Shown here piece by piece: positions 25,552 to 36,921 of a DNA stretch of 64,000 nt (its first letter is position 1; every line of letters begins with the position of its first letter). A model generated the notes under the pieces. That model ran no database searches. It was not told the DNA's origin and saw nothing but the letters and a program-made list of their open reading frames with translations. The position numbers were made by a program, and so were the translations under genes. Origin of the DNA: Cinclus cinclus (lineage: Eukaryota > Chordata > Aves > Passeriformes > Cinclidae); NCBI RefSeq assembly GCF_963662255.1, contig NC_085052.1:5066807-5130806 (forward strand), written 5' to 3'.

Positions 25552-28500
25552 AGCCTGATCTCCCATCTCGCGGTGCTGTACCCCTGAGGACATGCCCCCA
25601 AATCCACTACACAGCTGTGCCAGACTGCTGGTAATTTGCTTTGATCTTCCCAGTTCATTGATATTCAAAATCTTCAAGGATGACAGAATTTAGGTAATTT
25701 CTTTTGCACTTGTTCCATGACAATCTGAGGCAGAGCAGATAACGGGATAGGATAGCAGATAATAAATCAACTTATATCCCTTAGACTTGAAAACAGAAAA
25801 GCACATAGAGCACATGGAGCAGGCAAAAATGGAGCTTTGGCATTTCTGCTTCCCAAATACAATCATTTAAAACTTCCAAAGCAGCCAGACAAAAGACGTG
25901 GAAGCAGCAATTACTATTAATGCAATTACTATTAATGCTAAACTCCACCCATCAGTCACTTTCCCTCCTGACTTTACTTCCCACGGGCCTAAGTAGTAAA
26001 GCCCATTTCTCCAACAAGAAAAAAAAAATCTATAAAATAGGGGGATAAAGATGAAATCTTATAGTTGACTCAAATCCATCAAGATACTTAATGAGACGTT
26101 TTTCATGTTCTTTGACTCCCCCATCCTTACAATGAGCTGCTTAATAAAGCACCTGGGATCAGCTTCCAGGCACAATCTGTACTCAGATTTTATCCAGATT
26201 GATGTGTTTACTCAGCACACTGAACTAATTAGAAATTAACTTGCCTAATTTGTTCTTCAGAAACAAATCTGACTTCTTTCAAGACATTTTAGAGCCCAGT
26301 AAAAGGTTTTCACTATTTTAGTTGGTTAAAAAAGCACCTGTCCAAAGTAAATGATGTTCCTCTGTGATGCATAATGAATACAGTGATGCTCGCTGTAATA
26401 AGCCATCCAGGGCTATAAACTGAATGTTGCTGAAATGAATTATTTTCTAGTTTCAAATTCTTAAATCTAACTATAATATGTCTCCAAATTCTTATAGAGA
26501 TTTTAGCATACATCAGTATGTTTAAATATCAGAGCAAGTCCTGTTACAACTGCCTTTCCATCTGTCATAGTTTCTGCTGAAAGGTAGAATATTAATAAAT
26601 GACAAACCAACCTCAAAAATATTTCTAAAACACACACACTCTCAAAAGGGCTTTATCAAGATTTATTTAGAGACTCAGTGACAAGACAAAGCAGGAACTC
26701 ACAGTTCCTAAGCACTGAGTTTTATTTCCCCTGGGGATGTTTGGGGATGCCTTCAGTGTTCCAGGCATGGTAACAACCCCAGGATATTCTGCATTTCCAC
26801 CCTGCATGGACACTACTTTGTGAGCTACCAACAACAGGTTTAGGGACTCAAACTCCAAATGTCATTTGGTCACTGGTGTGTCCCAGGCTGAGAGGAACCC
26901 AGGACCCAGGTACCCAGCACAACCATTGCCCAAATCCTACATCCTGCAGTAAATTTACTGTGCTAATAAAGGAATGTGCAAAGAAACACCAGGAAAAGAT
27001 GAGCTGAGGTTCTTAGTCCTAAAGTCCATTCGTGTCCAAGGATACATCAACATCTTCTCCATAAACCCCTGTTGCAGCTGGGAATCAGATGCTGAGCAAT
27101 TCAGAAATGTCCCACTACCCCACACCCATATTTTGCTTCCTTAAACCAATAGAGAAGTGCATTTAAGACAGTATCTATGATTTTTATCCCAAATGATTGT
27201 ACATTTTTTAATTCCATGGAATTTCACAGGAGAATTTTCATTTTTCATCTGTAGCTTTGTAAAGCTGACATTCTGGTGATGTTTGCAAAATAGCTACTTG
27301 AAAGCCACTCAAAACTCACACTGTCATATACTTCCTGACATTAATCTCATTTAAATGGGGGGAAAAAAAAAATCCATTTCAACTTCAAAAAATTCTTGTC
27401 ATGCTCGAAATATTCAGGGTTTGGGAATGTTTTCTGCCTCACAAAACTCAGTCCCAATCTCCTGATGAAATACAGGGAGATCTTGAGCCATTCTTCATTC
27501 CTTTTGGAAAGTTTCCCTCATATGCACCGATTTAGAAGGTGAGTCACCAGCTAAACTTCCTAGCAGAGCTAAATTTCCTTGTGAATTCTCACACCTTCAA
27601 AAGCTGTTTCTGTCCATGTGCATGAGCCCTGTCCAAAGGGCTTTGTCTTACCTCTCCCTCCTGCAGGCAAGGGATTAAACCCTTCCACAATGGACTCAGG
27701 GGCTCTCAGACACATTTCTGTGTCTCACACACATCCCACCCCACCAGGATTTGTTCTGAGTGTGGATGGACTGGGCACCAATACCTGCTGCTAAAACTCC
27801 CTCATCTCAGTGCCAGGATGTTTGACAGCTTTTGGTTCTGTATTTCCTTTGAGGTTTCAGACATGGTGCAGCTGTTTCAGAGCATTTGCTAAATCCAGCA
27901 CTTAGTCCCATTTCAGGCCCTCTCCCTGTTCATCTTCAGTGGTTTTCTAAATGGTGTTGCAAATCTTCTCAGTTCTTTATCCACAGTTCCACAGAACAAC
28001 AAAACAGATACTGTGAGAAATCTCTACTGCTGACATATGTTTTCCACTTTGCTAAATGCAAAAAAAAAAAAAAAAAAAAAGGCATCTCTGCAGATCTGAA
28101 ATGGTGCTTTAGCTATTGATTTCTATCCAGAACACTCCCCTGGAGTTTTCACCAGAGCCCAGTCTTCCCAAACAACATATAATTACATGTTGCAGACAAC
28201 ACTCCTCCACTATGGCTCAAAATAAAATCTGATAATGTGAAAAATCCCATACAAAATTCATCTCTGTATTAAAAAAAAAAGATGATTTCATGCATAGCCA
28301 TCTTTTCCTAAGCATTCCCATATTTATTCAAACTGTTTTTATTTGCTCATTACTTCAAAAAAGAAAAGTACATGAAGGGATGCAGTAAATGATTGGCCTA
28401 ATTTGATTTCTTGTTTTAGACCAGAGAAATGCTACAGAGTTCAGTGGAGTTGTTTTTAACAAATGTCACAGTAGGAAGAAAGAAGTAGGCCAAGTACAGG

Positions 28501-29382
28501 TATGTTTTATTAAAGCCTCTGAGCTCCTAGGCACACCAGCAGCATTAATAGTAAAATGACTTGTGAGATTAATTTTCAAAAGAAATTTGAAGAAAGCATT
28601 TGGAAGATGTATTACCAAGATTAATAGTCCACACACTAGAAACAGTCATGATTTTCAAGCTGAAAAGTTAAGGATGTTTCAGGAGGTTGTTTTCAGGGAA
28701 TATTATAATAACTTCATAAATAACCAAGAGAATGTACACTACTGCTGTGCTTTTTATACTTATTAAGTGTGATGATAAAACCATGTTACAAGAGGCCAAA
28801 AGTAAAAACCCTCAAACTTTCAGAAACTGGATTTGCACTGTTGGATAAAACTCAGCACTGTTCAGGGGTAAAGGAAATAAAAAATAATTAACTTGTTTCG
28901 GGGACAAGGGTACATCTTTTAGCTGGACCATTAGAGAATGTGCCATGGCAGGGCAGATCTGAAAGGAGCTGGTAGATGTGCCTTGATGAACAACTGCAAG
29001 AGCACAGCACAAATGTGCTTTACCTGCTCCTTGAAAAGACCCTTTGCCTTTAAAAATGCGACCCAAACTTCTCTCAAAGTGCAAAGTTATTGTAGCAGAT
29101 CAAGACAGAACTGAAAAAAGATGATAAAGAGCACATTGGCACTACAGAAGAGTAACAAACCCACAAACTGCAGGAACATTATTTTGACTGTACTGCCACA
29201 GGTTCACTGGCTTTCTGCTGTCAAAAAGTGTTGTAATGATTCCATTTTCACTTTGTCCTTCTCTCATTAAAATGAATACTGAAAACACTCACTGCCTAAG
29301 CTCCTCTAGATCTCAGTCACTATCTCTAGTACTGCTACCCACTAAATGTACACATTCATTACTACCTTTTCAGCAATAAATA
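25552..29382. other. Unique non-coding DNA
   Basis: No gene is recognised. A 15-bp unit (GCAATTACTATTAAT) is doubled at 25911-25940. A consensus 5' splice site AAG|GTGAGT sits at 27536-27544, with a 29-codon open stretch before it, but its possible acceptor is weak. Only short, patternless open frames occur elsewhere. Confidence 0.6.
28060..28080. repeat. Poly-A tract (A21)
   Basis: Twenty-one consecutive A residues. It could be the tail of a retrocopy inserted on the plus strand, but the 300 bp to its left show no recognisable gene or SINE. Confidence 0.9.
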
Positions 29383-29625
29383 ACAGAATCATCACAGAAT
29401 CACGGAATGGTTTGGGTTGGAAGGGACCTCAAATCCCATCCAGTGCCACCCCTGCCACGGCAGGGACACCTTCCACTGTCCCAGGCTGCTCCAGCCTCAA
29501 TGTCCAACCTGGTCTTGGGCACTGCCAGGGATCCAGGGGATCCACAGCTGCTCTGGGCACCCTGTGCCAGGGCCTGCCCACCCTCACAGGGAGAAATTTC
29601 TTCCCAAGATCCCATCTAACCCTCC
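29383..29625 (-). mobile_element. CR1 LINE 3' end, minus strand, well preserved
   Basis: Read on the minus strand this ends with the CR1 3' signature. On the plus strand it begins with an AGAATCA-type tail repeat, followed by TGGTTTGGGTTGGAAGGGAC and a C-rich block with CCAGGCTGCTCCAGCC and CTGGGCACCCTGTGCCAGGG. It is a 5'-truncated copy, as most CR1 insertions are. Of the copies in the window it looks least diverged, and its wording is that of CR1 subfamilies abundant in songbirds. Several apparent open frames across 29346-29808 are products of this repeat, not genes. Confidence 0.92.
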
Positions 29626-30558
29626 ATGTCTATCATCCAACTCCAGATCCTTGTCATTTTCCAGGTACTTTACATGCCTGCACTCCAGGAATTTGTCCCT
29701 AGAAGATTTCAGCACATTATGCTCTCTTTGCTGTTTAGTTGTTGCACTCCGTGCTTTTCCCTGACTGCAGAGTTGACAGAGAGAGTTCAGTGCCAAAATG
29801 CCCCATAAACATGATGGATTGTGTGATTGCTATCATTGCATCCTGCAGGCATAGCCAGGACGAGTGCTGCACACAGGCTCACAGATTAGAGGCTCTCCAG
29901 GTACATTTTCCTGCTGTTAGGTGTGACAAATGCTCCCAGCCCAGCAGTGAACAGGAGGTGCTTACCAGCCTGACACTATCAGTAGAATCTTGGATCACAT
30001 TCAGCACACAATTCTGCTTTTTGTGATAAACTGTTTTTCTTTCATTTTCCGGCTTAACATTACTGGCAATGGTTCAAATAGAAAATATTCTCAGAGACTC
30101 CAACAAATATTTTAACAGAATAAATACAATGATCATCTTTGTTAATGACTGTTTTTCTCTGACTCCAAAGATTCACATGTGATCTGCTATTGAAATACTG
30201 TTTTCTGCTCTGCCAGCACAGCTTTTGTTTCATCTTCTGGCTCCAAAAACTCCAAGGTTCATTGCAACACAAATCTTCTCACAGGCAGAGCTTGAGAGGT
30301 CCCCTCAAGATTTTCTGGCTGGCAGAACTGCAGCATTTGCCAGGATGCTTGGGGCTGTCTCCCAGCCTCCTGTTTATTTGCAAGGGATTCCTCTCTCAAT
30401 ATACAGTTGTTCTGTGTTTATTTTGCTTCAGTTCTCGTCTCTCCCTCTAAACAGTTTAAAACAAATTTATACATGCACGTGTGTGTATTTTGCTGTGTAA
30501 GGCTGATATATGAATGGGCTTTGAGTAACCTGGTCCTGGTCCTGAACCTGAGTGGAAG
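29626..30558. other. Unique DNA between two CR1 copies
   Basis: No gene is recognised. Open frames of up to about 95 codons at 29739-30026 and 30190-30500 overlap in several frames and show no domain. A short CCTGGTCCTGGTCCTG repeat occurs at 30530-30545, just before the next CR1. Confidence 0.55.
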
Positions 30559-30627
30559 GTTCCCTACCCACGGCTGAAGGGTTGGAACTAGGGGAATTTA
30601 AGGTCCACACAGTAATTCCATGATAGA
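30559..30627 (+). mobile_element. Short CR1 3' end, plus strand
   Basis: The sequence moves from TTCCCTACCCACGGC through GGGTTGGAACTAGGGGAATT and AAGGTCCACACAG to ATTCCATGAT, the last 70 or so bases of a CR1 element in sense orientation. It is severely 5'-truncated and moderately diverged. Confidence 0.75.
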
Positions 30628-32090
30628 TGTGTGAATATTACATAGTATATCATAGAATATGAGAAAACAGGGCTACATAAACCTGACATGACGAATTTCC
30701 AAATGTAGCTAGGCCTGTGTACGTTGCTGCACAGAAGTTTTATATCAAATCCTACCAATAACTCTTTGGTCTTTTAATCAGTTTTGCTAAAATTTTACCT
30801 TCAGGAAGAAATGCAATTCACACAGCATTTTTTGCCATATGAATTATCTTCGGGCTCATTTTGCTCTTCTCTGAAACCTACCTGCACTCCCAGTATCAAA
30901 AAAAATACCAGTGCCATTTAGGATTTATATCACAATGAGCTCCCTGACTTTTCTGCTCAAGGAAGGTCCAGCCTTTCACAAAAATCTTCTGGAATTCTGC
31001 ATCCAAGTCCCAGCACCAGCTTCTTGGAGTAAAGGAAGCACACAGAATTGGACTAGCCCTTACCCATCAGTCCTGAACAGTTTAGATATGCATATACCTA
31101 TATAAAAGCGTGTAGAAGTAAAGAAGTTTATCAGAAAGAAAAAACTTCGTGAACCTCAATTTGGAAACTGAAAGCTACAAAATCCAGACTGGACTGAAAC
31201 TCAGATATGGGCACCACCAGAATATGCAACAGGCCAGTGTGGGTTCAAACTGGTGTGAGAGAGGCAGCTTTATTCCTTCCCCAGTAAACCCACAGTTTCT
31301 CTGAAAGAAAAGAAGCTCTTGGGGTTTTTTCCTCCAATAAAAAATACCTGTAGACAGGGGTCTAGATATTATGGAGCAAACTAGGATTAAAATCTATTTG
31401 GGAAAGTATTTCTGCACCAATTCTCTCTTTCAGTATCTCTTTCAGTGACAGAAACTGTTTAAATTATTATGATAGCAAAGCAATGGCAGACAGAAGAAAC
31501 AGCTGCTCCTGTTGGCACACTTCACTGCAAGTGTGCTCTGGGATGAGTATTTGGCACTGGGGATAGAGAGAAGCATTTGTCTTTTTAGTGGGTAGAAGCT
31601 GGCCATTTTCTGCCATTTTTCACAACGCTGTTATTCCTGTATTGCTGCATTTCCTTTCTTTCCGTTGCCAAATAAACAAGGGAATTGCTTACTCAGGGGT
31701 GGTGAGGCAAGGGTTCAGTTAATTAATGTGTGAAGGGCACAGGTAGATTTCACACATGATGGAAATGAGGGTGATCTTCCACTCCCTCCTGCTCATTTAT
31801 TCATGAGGATAACAGACAGCAAAGCAGCAGCACATTGCAGATAGCAGGAAAGCTTCATTCCTTCAGCCACACACAATTCTGAGAGAGACCAGCAGTGGGG
31901 CTCTGTAGTCTGCTCCCACCACAAAGTATGAGCTAAGAGGAAAGTAAATTAAAAGCTTAAATTCTCTGCTTCCCCAAGGCATTTCCTGCAGCTGAGAACA
32001 AAAGAAAATCTTATCTAACTTGACATGAGGTAGAACCTTTTTTAAAAAAGAGAAAAAAAAAATCTTCTTTTACTCCACTTTCCCCCTAAG
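30628..32090. other. Unique non-coding DNA
   Basis: No gene or repeat is recognised apart from short A and T runs near 32040-32062. The last 30 bases form the pyrimidine tract of the candidate exon that follows. Confidence 0.55.
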
Positions 32091-32196
32091 TGGTTCTTCC
32101 TGCCTTGGACATTGAATACAGTTCTGGCTCGCAGGCTCAGCCCTCCCTGCCCAGCACACCACGGAGCTGCTGCTGTGCACACGAGAGGGAACAGAG
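32091..32196 (+). other. Candidate 106-bp exon with raised CpG
   Basis: A pyrimidine-rich tract ending CTTTCCCCCTAAG (AG at 32089-32090) is followed 106 bases later by AACAGAG|GTAAGAAA, a strong 5' splice site. Two of the three frames are open throughout (about 35 codons each); the third stops early. Seven CpGs fall between 32130 and 32299, more than is usual in this window. It could be a non-coding or alternative first exon, but the encoded peptides match nothing I know and no adjoining exon is identified. A chance arrangement remains likely. Confidence 0.2.
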
Positions 32197-32598
32197 GTAA
32201 GAAAAGCTCCCCGCTTCTGTCAGCAGCACCGGTGCTGTTCTGTAGTGCCTAGAGAGAGCCTGCAGTGACACTGAGAGAGATGAGACTCGCAGGGTACACG
32301 ACTCAGCCCCTCCTGAGCAGCACAAGTCACATCCAGGCTTGCTGTGAAGTGTTACCAAGACTCAGTAGGATCATCTCCTCTGTTTGGGTTTTTTCAGGTC
32401 AGAACTGAAACATTTCAGATTTGATGACTTCTGGAACTGAATTCCTGCTTTCTATGTGAATATCTGTTGGAATTCCTGTTTTAGATGAAATCCGGGTAAC
32501 TTTTTTTGATTCTACGTGAGCGGTGTTCCCAAAGTGATGTGATCAATTTGCAGAAATTTCACTATCCAGTTTTTCTTTTAATCCTTGAGACTAAAACA

Positions 32599-32697
32599 AT
32601 TGGCCTCAACCCATCAATCCAGCCCGTCCAGACCCCTCTGCAGAGCCTTCCTGCCCTCCAGCAGATCCACAGTCCCACCTACCTTGTTGTCCGTGAA
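32599..32697 (-). mobile_element. CR1 reverse-transcriptase fragment, inactive
   Basis: The reverse complement keeps one frame starting F-T-D-N-K-V-G-G-T-V and continuing D-L-L-E-G-R-K-A-L-Q-R, aligning to the CR1 RT palm motif F-A-D-D-T-K-L-G-G and the helix after it. The second catalytic aspartate is replaced by asparagine, and an in-frame stop (32614-32616) interrupts the fragment. Only this internal piece is visible; the 3' end of the element is absent. It is a fossil with no expected activity. Confidence 0.85.
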
Positions 32698-35600
32698 TAT
32701 CCCAGCCCTGAGTGCAGAAACCGGGAACGACGGGTGGGAATTGGTTCAGAAAAGGTGAACCAGCCTAATGTTTTTCCCCAAGGAATGTGATGGAATAAGA
32801 ATATTCTCTGAGTAGGACAACATTTCCAGTGGAGGGGATTTGAGGATAAATATGTTGTGAAAAATACCAGGGCCTGTTTGGCTGGTGGTGGGAAGGGTAA
32901 CAGGGCACAGCTGCTCAGCACACAGATCTCTCACCACGTTACTCAAGAGACAACTTCGTACCTTCCGAGAGGAGCAAAGAGAATTTCTTGCTTCTTAAAT
33001 TCTCTCAGCAGTGCTTACAGGACAGAATATACAGAGCACTGCTGAAACCTAGGGAACAACTTAGGTCACTTGAAATTTAGAGCTGCTTTAGGGCTGTTCT
33101 GAAGAGTGCTTGGTTATAGCAGCTGCTGCAGAGCCATTGTATCAGCAAAGAACACCCAAGTGTCTGGTATTCCTTATCCACTGGTACCTGTTCTGCACTT
33201 CATTCCTCTCCCTTTCTATTCCTCATCCTCTCTCCTCTTCTCTTTGCTGTCCTGCAGATTGTGCAGGGATCTGGCAGGAGACAGTACAGAGACAAATGAT
33301 GCCCCAGGGCCCTGATGTGCTGGGAGTGTCAGATTAGAATTTTGGAATAGGATGCAGCTCCCTCGCCACAAAGAGCTCTCTCTCATCCTAACCACTCAAC
33401 TAATGCAGTGATTCCTCTCAGGCAAAGGATCTATTGCAATTCTGTTCTTTGAATATGTATTTCAGAAATACTCCATGTTCCTATTGTAGCCAGACCTCAG
33501 CATGTTTGCTGAGTGTTTCCTCTGCAGTAAAACACTTATTTGCACATTTCTTGGGTTAGGTCTGGAACAAACACTTGGAGAGATGAAAGAGCATCAGCAG
33601 AACAATATACTTGCTGCCACCTGCAGAAAGGAAGCTGAGATTAACAATGAGACTGGAAGCACTGAGACAGAAAATAACTCAGGGCTAAGGACAGAAACCT
33701 TCAGAAAAACTGACAATATCAGAGGCTAACTTGGATAAAATACTGAGAAATAAGTGATTGGAATGAGTTTTTAAAAAACAACACTCACAATAGACCAGAG
33801 CTAAAGAGTTATGAAAATTCATAGGCTGGAGCTGGCCACACTGTAAGTTGTTGTCTTTGCAAAGAGCAGCTATATCATACAGGGAAGGAATTTTCAGTAA
33901 TGAAATCCTCATGGCTGCTTCAAAGGATGTTAAAAGTTATTTTAAACCATGCAGAAATGTTTGCTCATTTAAGCACAGCTTGGTTTCCTAAATTCAGATG
34001 GATTTGCAAGACACCAGATACATATTGTGTATGCAATGCAGCACAACACTGTGAAGGATCTTTGAGAAAAATGGGATATTAGCAACAGATTTTCAGTGGA
34101 GAAAAAATAGACACTACAAAAACATCCATAAAATCAAATAAACAGCAGAAGATATTAAAATACAGAGCCCATACACTTACATGTTTACAAGAGGTGTTTT
34201 CTCAAAGGAAAACACTAAAGAGATGTGAGAAGTCAAAAAAACAAGCAAGTGAAGATGAAATATGATGGCTTCCTGGTTTTTATAAATATCTGCAATACAT
34301 CAGTACAGACAGGGCTGGACAAAGAATCCAACAGGAATTTTTACAAACAACTTTCCCTGAAACCTGAGAAAATTTGAAGTCATATTAAAAGACTCAGACT
34401 GATAAAAAACCAAACAGAAATTGGAATAAAGCTACGAGGAGAAAACATCAACAGAATTTTAAAAAGAAACAGTGAAGTAAATTTGAAGCTATTTTTAATG
34501 GGCCATAAGAAGAGTGGAACATAAGAGCAGTCCCTCAACAGGGACAGGGACACATGTTGGATTTGACACACGTCAAAGAGGAAAGGTGGATTTTTTTTTT
34601 CCCAGGTGTTCAGCTATGAGTTTTGTGTAAAACATCCATCATTTATCTCACAAACTCTTTAGATGCTATAATTTTTTCTAGACCTGACAGAAACACTTCC
34701 AATAAGTGATTTTCTCACCAAAACACCTTTTCTTCTAATGCAGAGTGAGTGCCATACATACACTGGGCCCACCACAGGTTTTTTGCACAGGAGGATCTTT
34801 CTGATCTAAGATAGAATTGCTTATCAGAAAGAAGTTCTGTTGTGAAGAAAAATGGTTCCATAGTAGATGTTAGAAAAGAACCACCTTGCCAAGTGTTTTG
34901 GATATGCAGCACTTCAAACAAAAAATGGGAGATACTGATTATAATTACCAGTGAATAAGGAAAGTCCTGCTCTCCCTCATTATCTACTCAGAAGAAATAG
35001 TCTGCAACCAACTTTCACTGGAACCTCAAAAGATGGCTTAACCAATCTGTTGCTTCAGACTTTTCTTCCTGCAGAAAACAACTTCATTCCAATAATAAAG
35101 TACTGAACATGAACCCATTGCCCACAAGGTACACTTAGATCAGAAAGGTGCTATTCTTCTGATCTTTAATAGGTTTTATCAGCATTTTATAGCTTAAAAG
35201 AACTGATTTTCTTTGTATTGCATTTTTAATAAATACATTTTATGGCAATACCTAGTCAAGGCACCAGCAGAAAGACCCACAGATCACAAAGATAAGTACC
35301 CTTGCAGCAATCCTCTCACAGACCAGAGCCACCTTTCATCATATTAATTCCTCAGAATTTCAAAGAACCTCCATGAGATGTCCTTCAAAAGGAGCTTTTG
35401 AACTCCCCCTTGTACCAGAATTATGTTCCAGACAGAGCCCCAGCTGGGCAGACACCACCTGCACCTGAGTGCTTAAAACTGCCAGGCCCTGGAGGCAAAG
35501 GTTTAAAATCCATTAATTCATTCCTACCCTTTAAAAAGAGGAAAGAATGGTGAAATCGTGGCAAAACATAAACAGAATTACTTATTTCCTCCAGATATCC

Positions 35601-36902
35601 TAGACTGGAAGTATTTTTATTTTGTTCCAAATCCCTATGACATCTCTGAAAACCACTGTAGTTCCAATTATCAGACACATTCCTACTGAGCTGACTCGGG
35701 AATCAAATGTCCATTTCCTGGCACCCAGAACCATCACTGAAAGAGCAGTGGAGGCAAGATGTGGAAACAACAACACAGATTCAGCAAATCATGGTCAGAG
35801 TACCACAGAGATGCGCTGAGCATCATGAAAAAAAGCCAGAGTCATCCCCTGGGAACAAAGAGGACAAAGGTTTCTGAGGCACAAAAGCCCCAAATTTCTG
35901 TTTTCTAATAGAAATAAGGGCAAATCTGTTTTAAAAGAGACGGGTTTTTGTCTATTTTTTACTCCAGTACAAGCCCAGTCTTGTCTTTGCTTTGATCTGT
36001 TCATCATAACAAAGGGTGAGCACCACTAAACTGGGCTGTAAAAGTAACAGAAATAAACAGCTACAAAGATGAATTCTAATGCCAACATAGCTGATTATTC
36101 AGGGAGAAGTAAGCTACAGAATTCACACATTGTAACTGCTCCATTAATTCAGTGTAGCTGACCTGGTGATCTCTTGTTAACTGGTTAAAAGGACACCAAA
36201 GAAGTGAAATCCCTTTTCCTGAGGAAGCCAGTGAAACTCAACAGATCAGGCAGCCATAACCAGCACTGGCAAATGAGATGGAACACAAAGACTCACAAAC
36301 ACTCTTTTGTATTTGGAAAAGTAACGTGGCATAACTGAACATGGCTGAAACCAACCATTCCAATTTAATTAAGGAACCAGGGACCAAAAAAAATAAAAAT
36401 CCATCTCAGTAATATTGCCCTGCGCTTCATTTGGCAGGTGCTGCTTAACCCTTGACAATAATTTTTAATTAAGAAAAACCCCTTTTGACCTGTTGACCTC
36501 AGTGTGTCTGTTGTCTTCTCCTTTTTTTTTTTTTTGTATCCTTTGAATCCTGTTAACAGCAATAATCATTACATTCTTGTTCTCTTACACATAAAACTGA
36601 CTCAGCTGGGATCAATGCAAAACAGAATGAAGGAAATACAATTTCAAACACATAAATCTACTGCCCACTAAATTTCTCTATTATTATTGCCCTATTACTT
36701 GCTATAATTTCCTCATTATTTCTGCTTTTTCCTTCAAAATCAGGGAATATTAGGTGCAGTTTTTTCCCATTTCTCTTCCGAATATTGAAAGTCGTATCTT
36801 TTTTTGATACTGTAGTAAATCTAGAGCAAAAATTATGTCTCCTTTAGGGCAAACATGACAGCTTGCTGTTCACAGAGCCAAGTAAAAGTTAGTACCCATC
36901 AA
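32698..36902. other. Unique AT-rich non-coding DNA
   Basis: No gene is recognised. Purine-rich sequence dominates 33560-34460, which makes its complement stop-poor in places. A T13 run stands near 36521-36534. No mobile element is recognised. Confidence 0.6.
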
Positions 36903-36921
36903 TCAGTTTTCTGAAAACTGA
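36903..36921. repeat. Inverted repeat, 9-bp arms, 1-base centre
   Basis: TCAGTTTTC, a central T, then GAAAACTGA. The arms are exact complements. It is short and AT-rich, and chance occurrence in 64 kb is plausible. Confidence 0.5.

Noticed and set aside
27452..27544. Possible 87-bp exon ending at AAG|GTGAGT
   Set aside because: The acceptor before it has a weak pyrimidine tract, and an open frame of 29 codons is common by chance.
29346..29808. Several overlapping open frames
   Set aside because: They are translations of the CR1 3' end in different frames, which is GC-rich and stop-poor.
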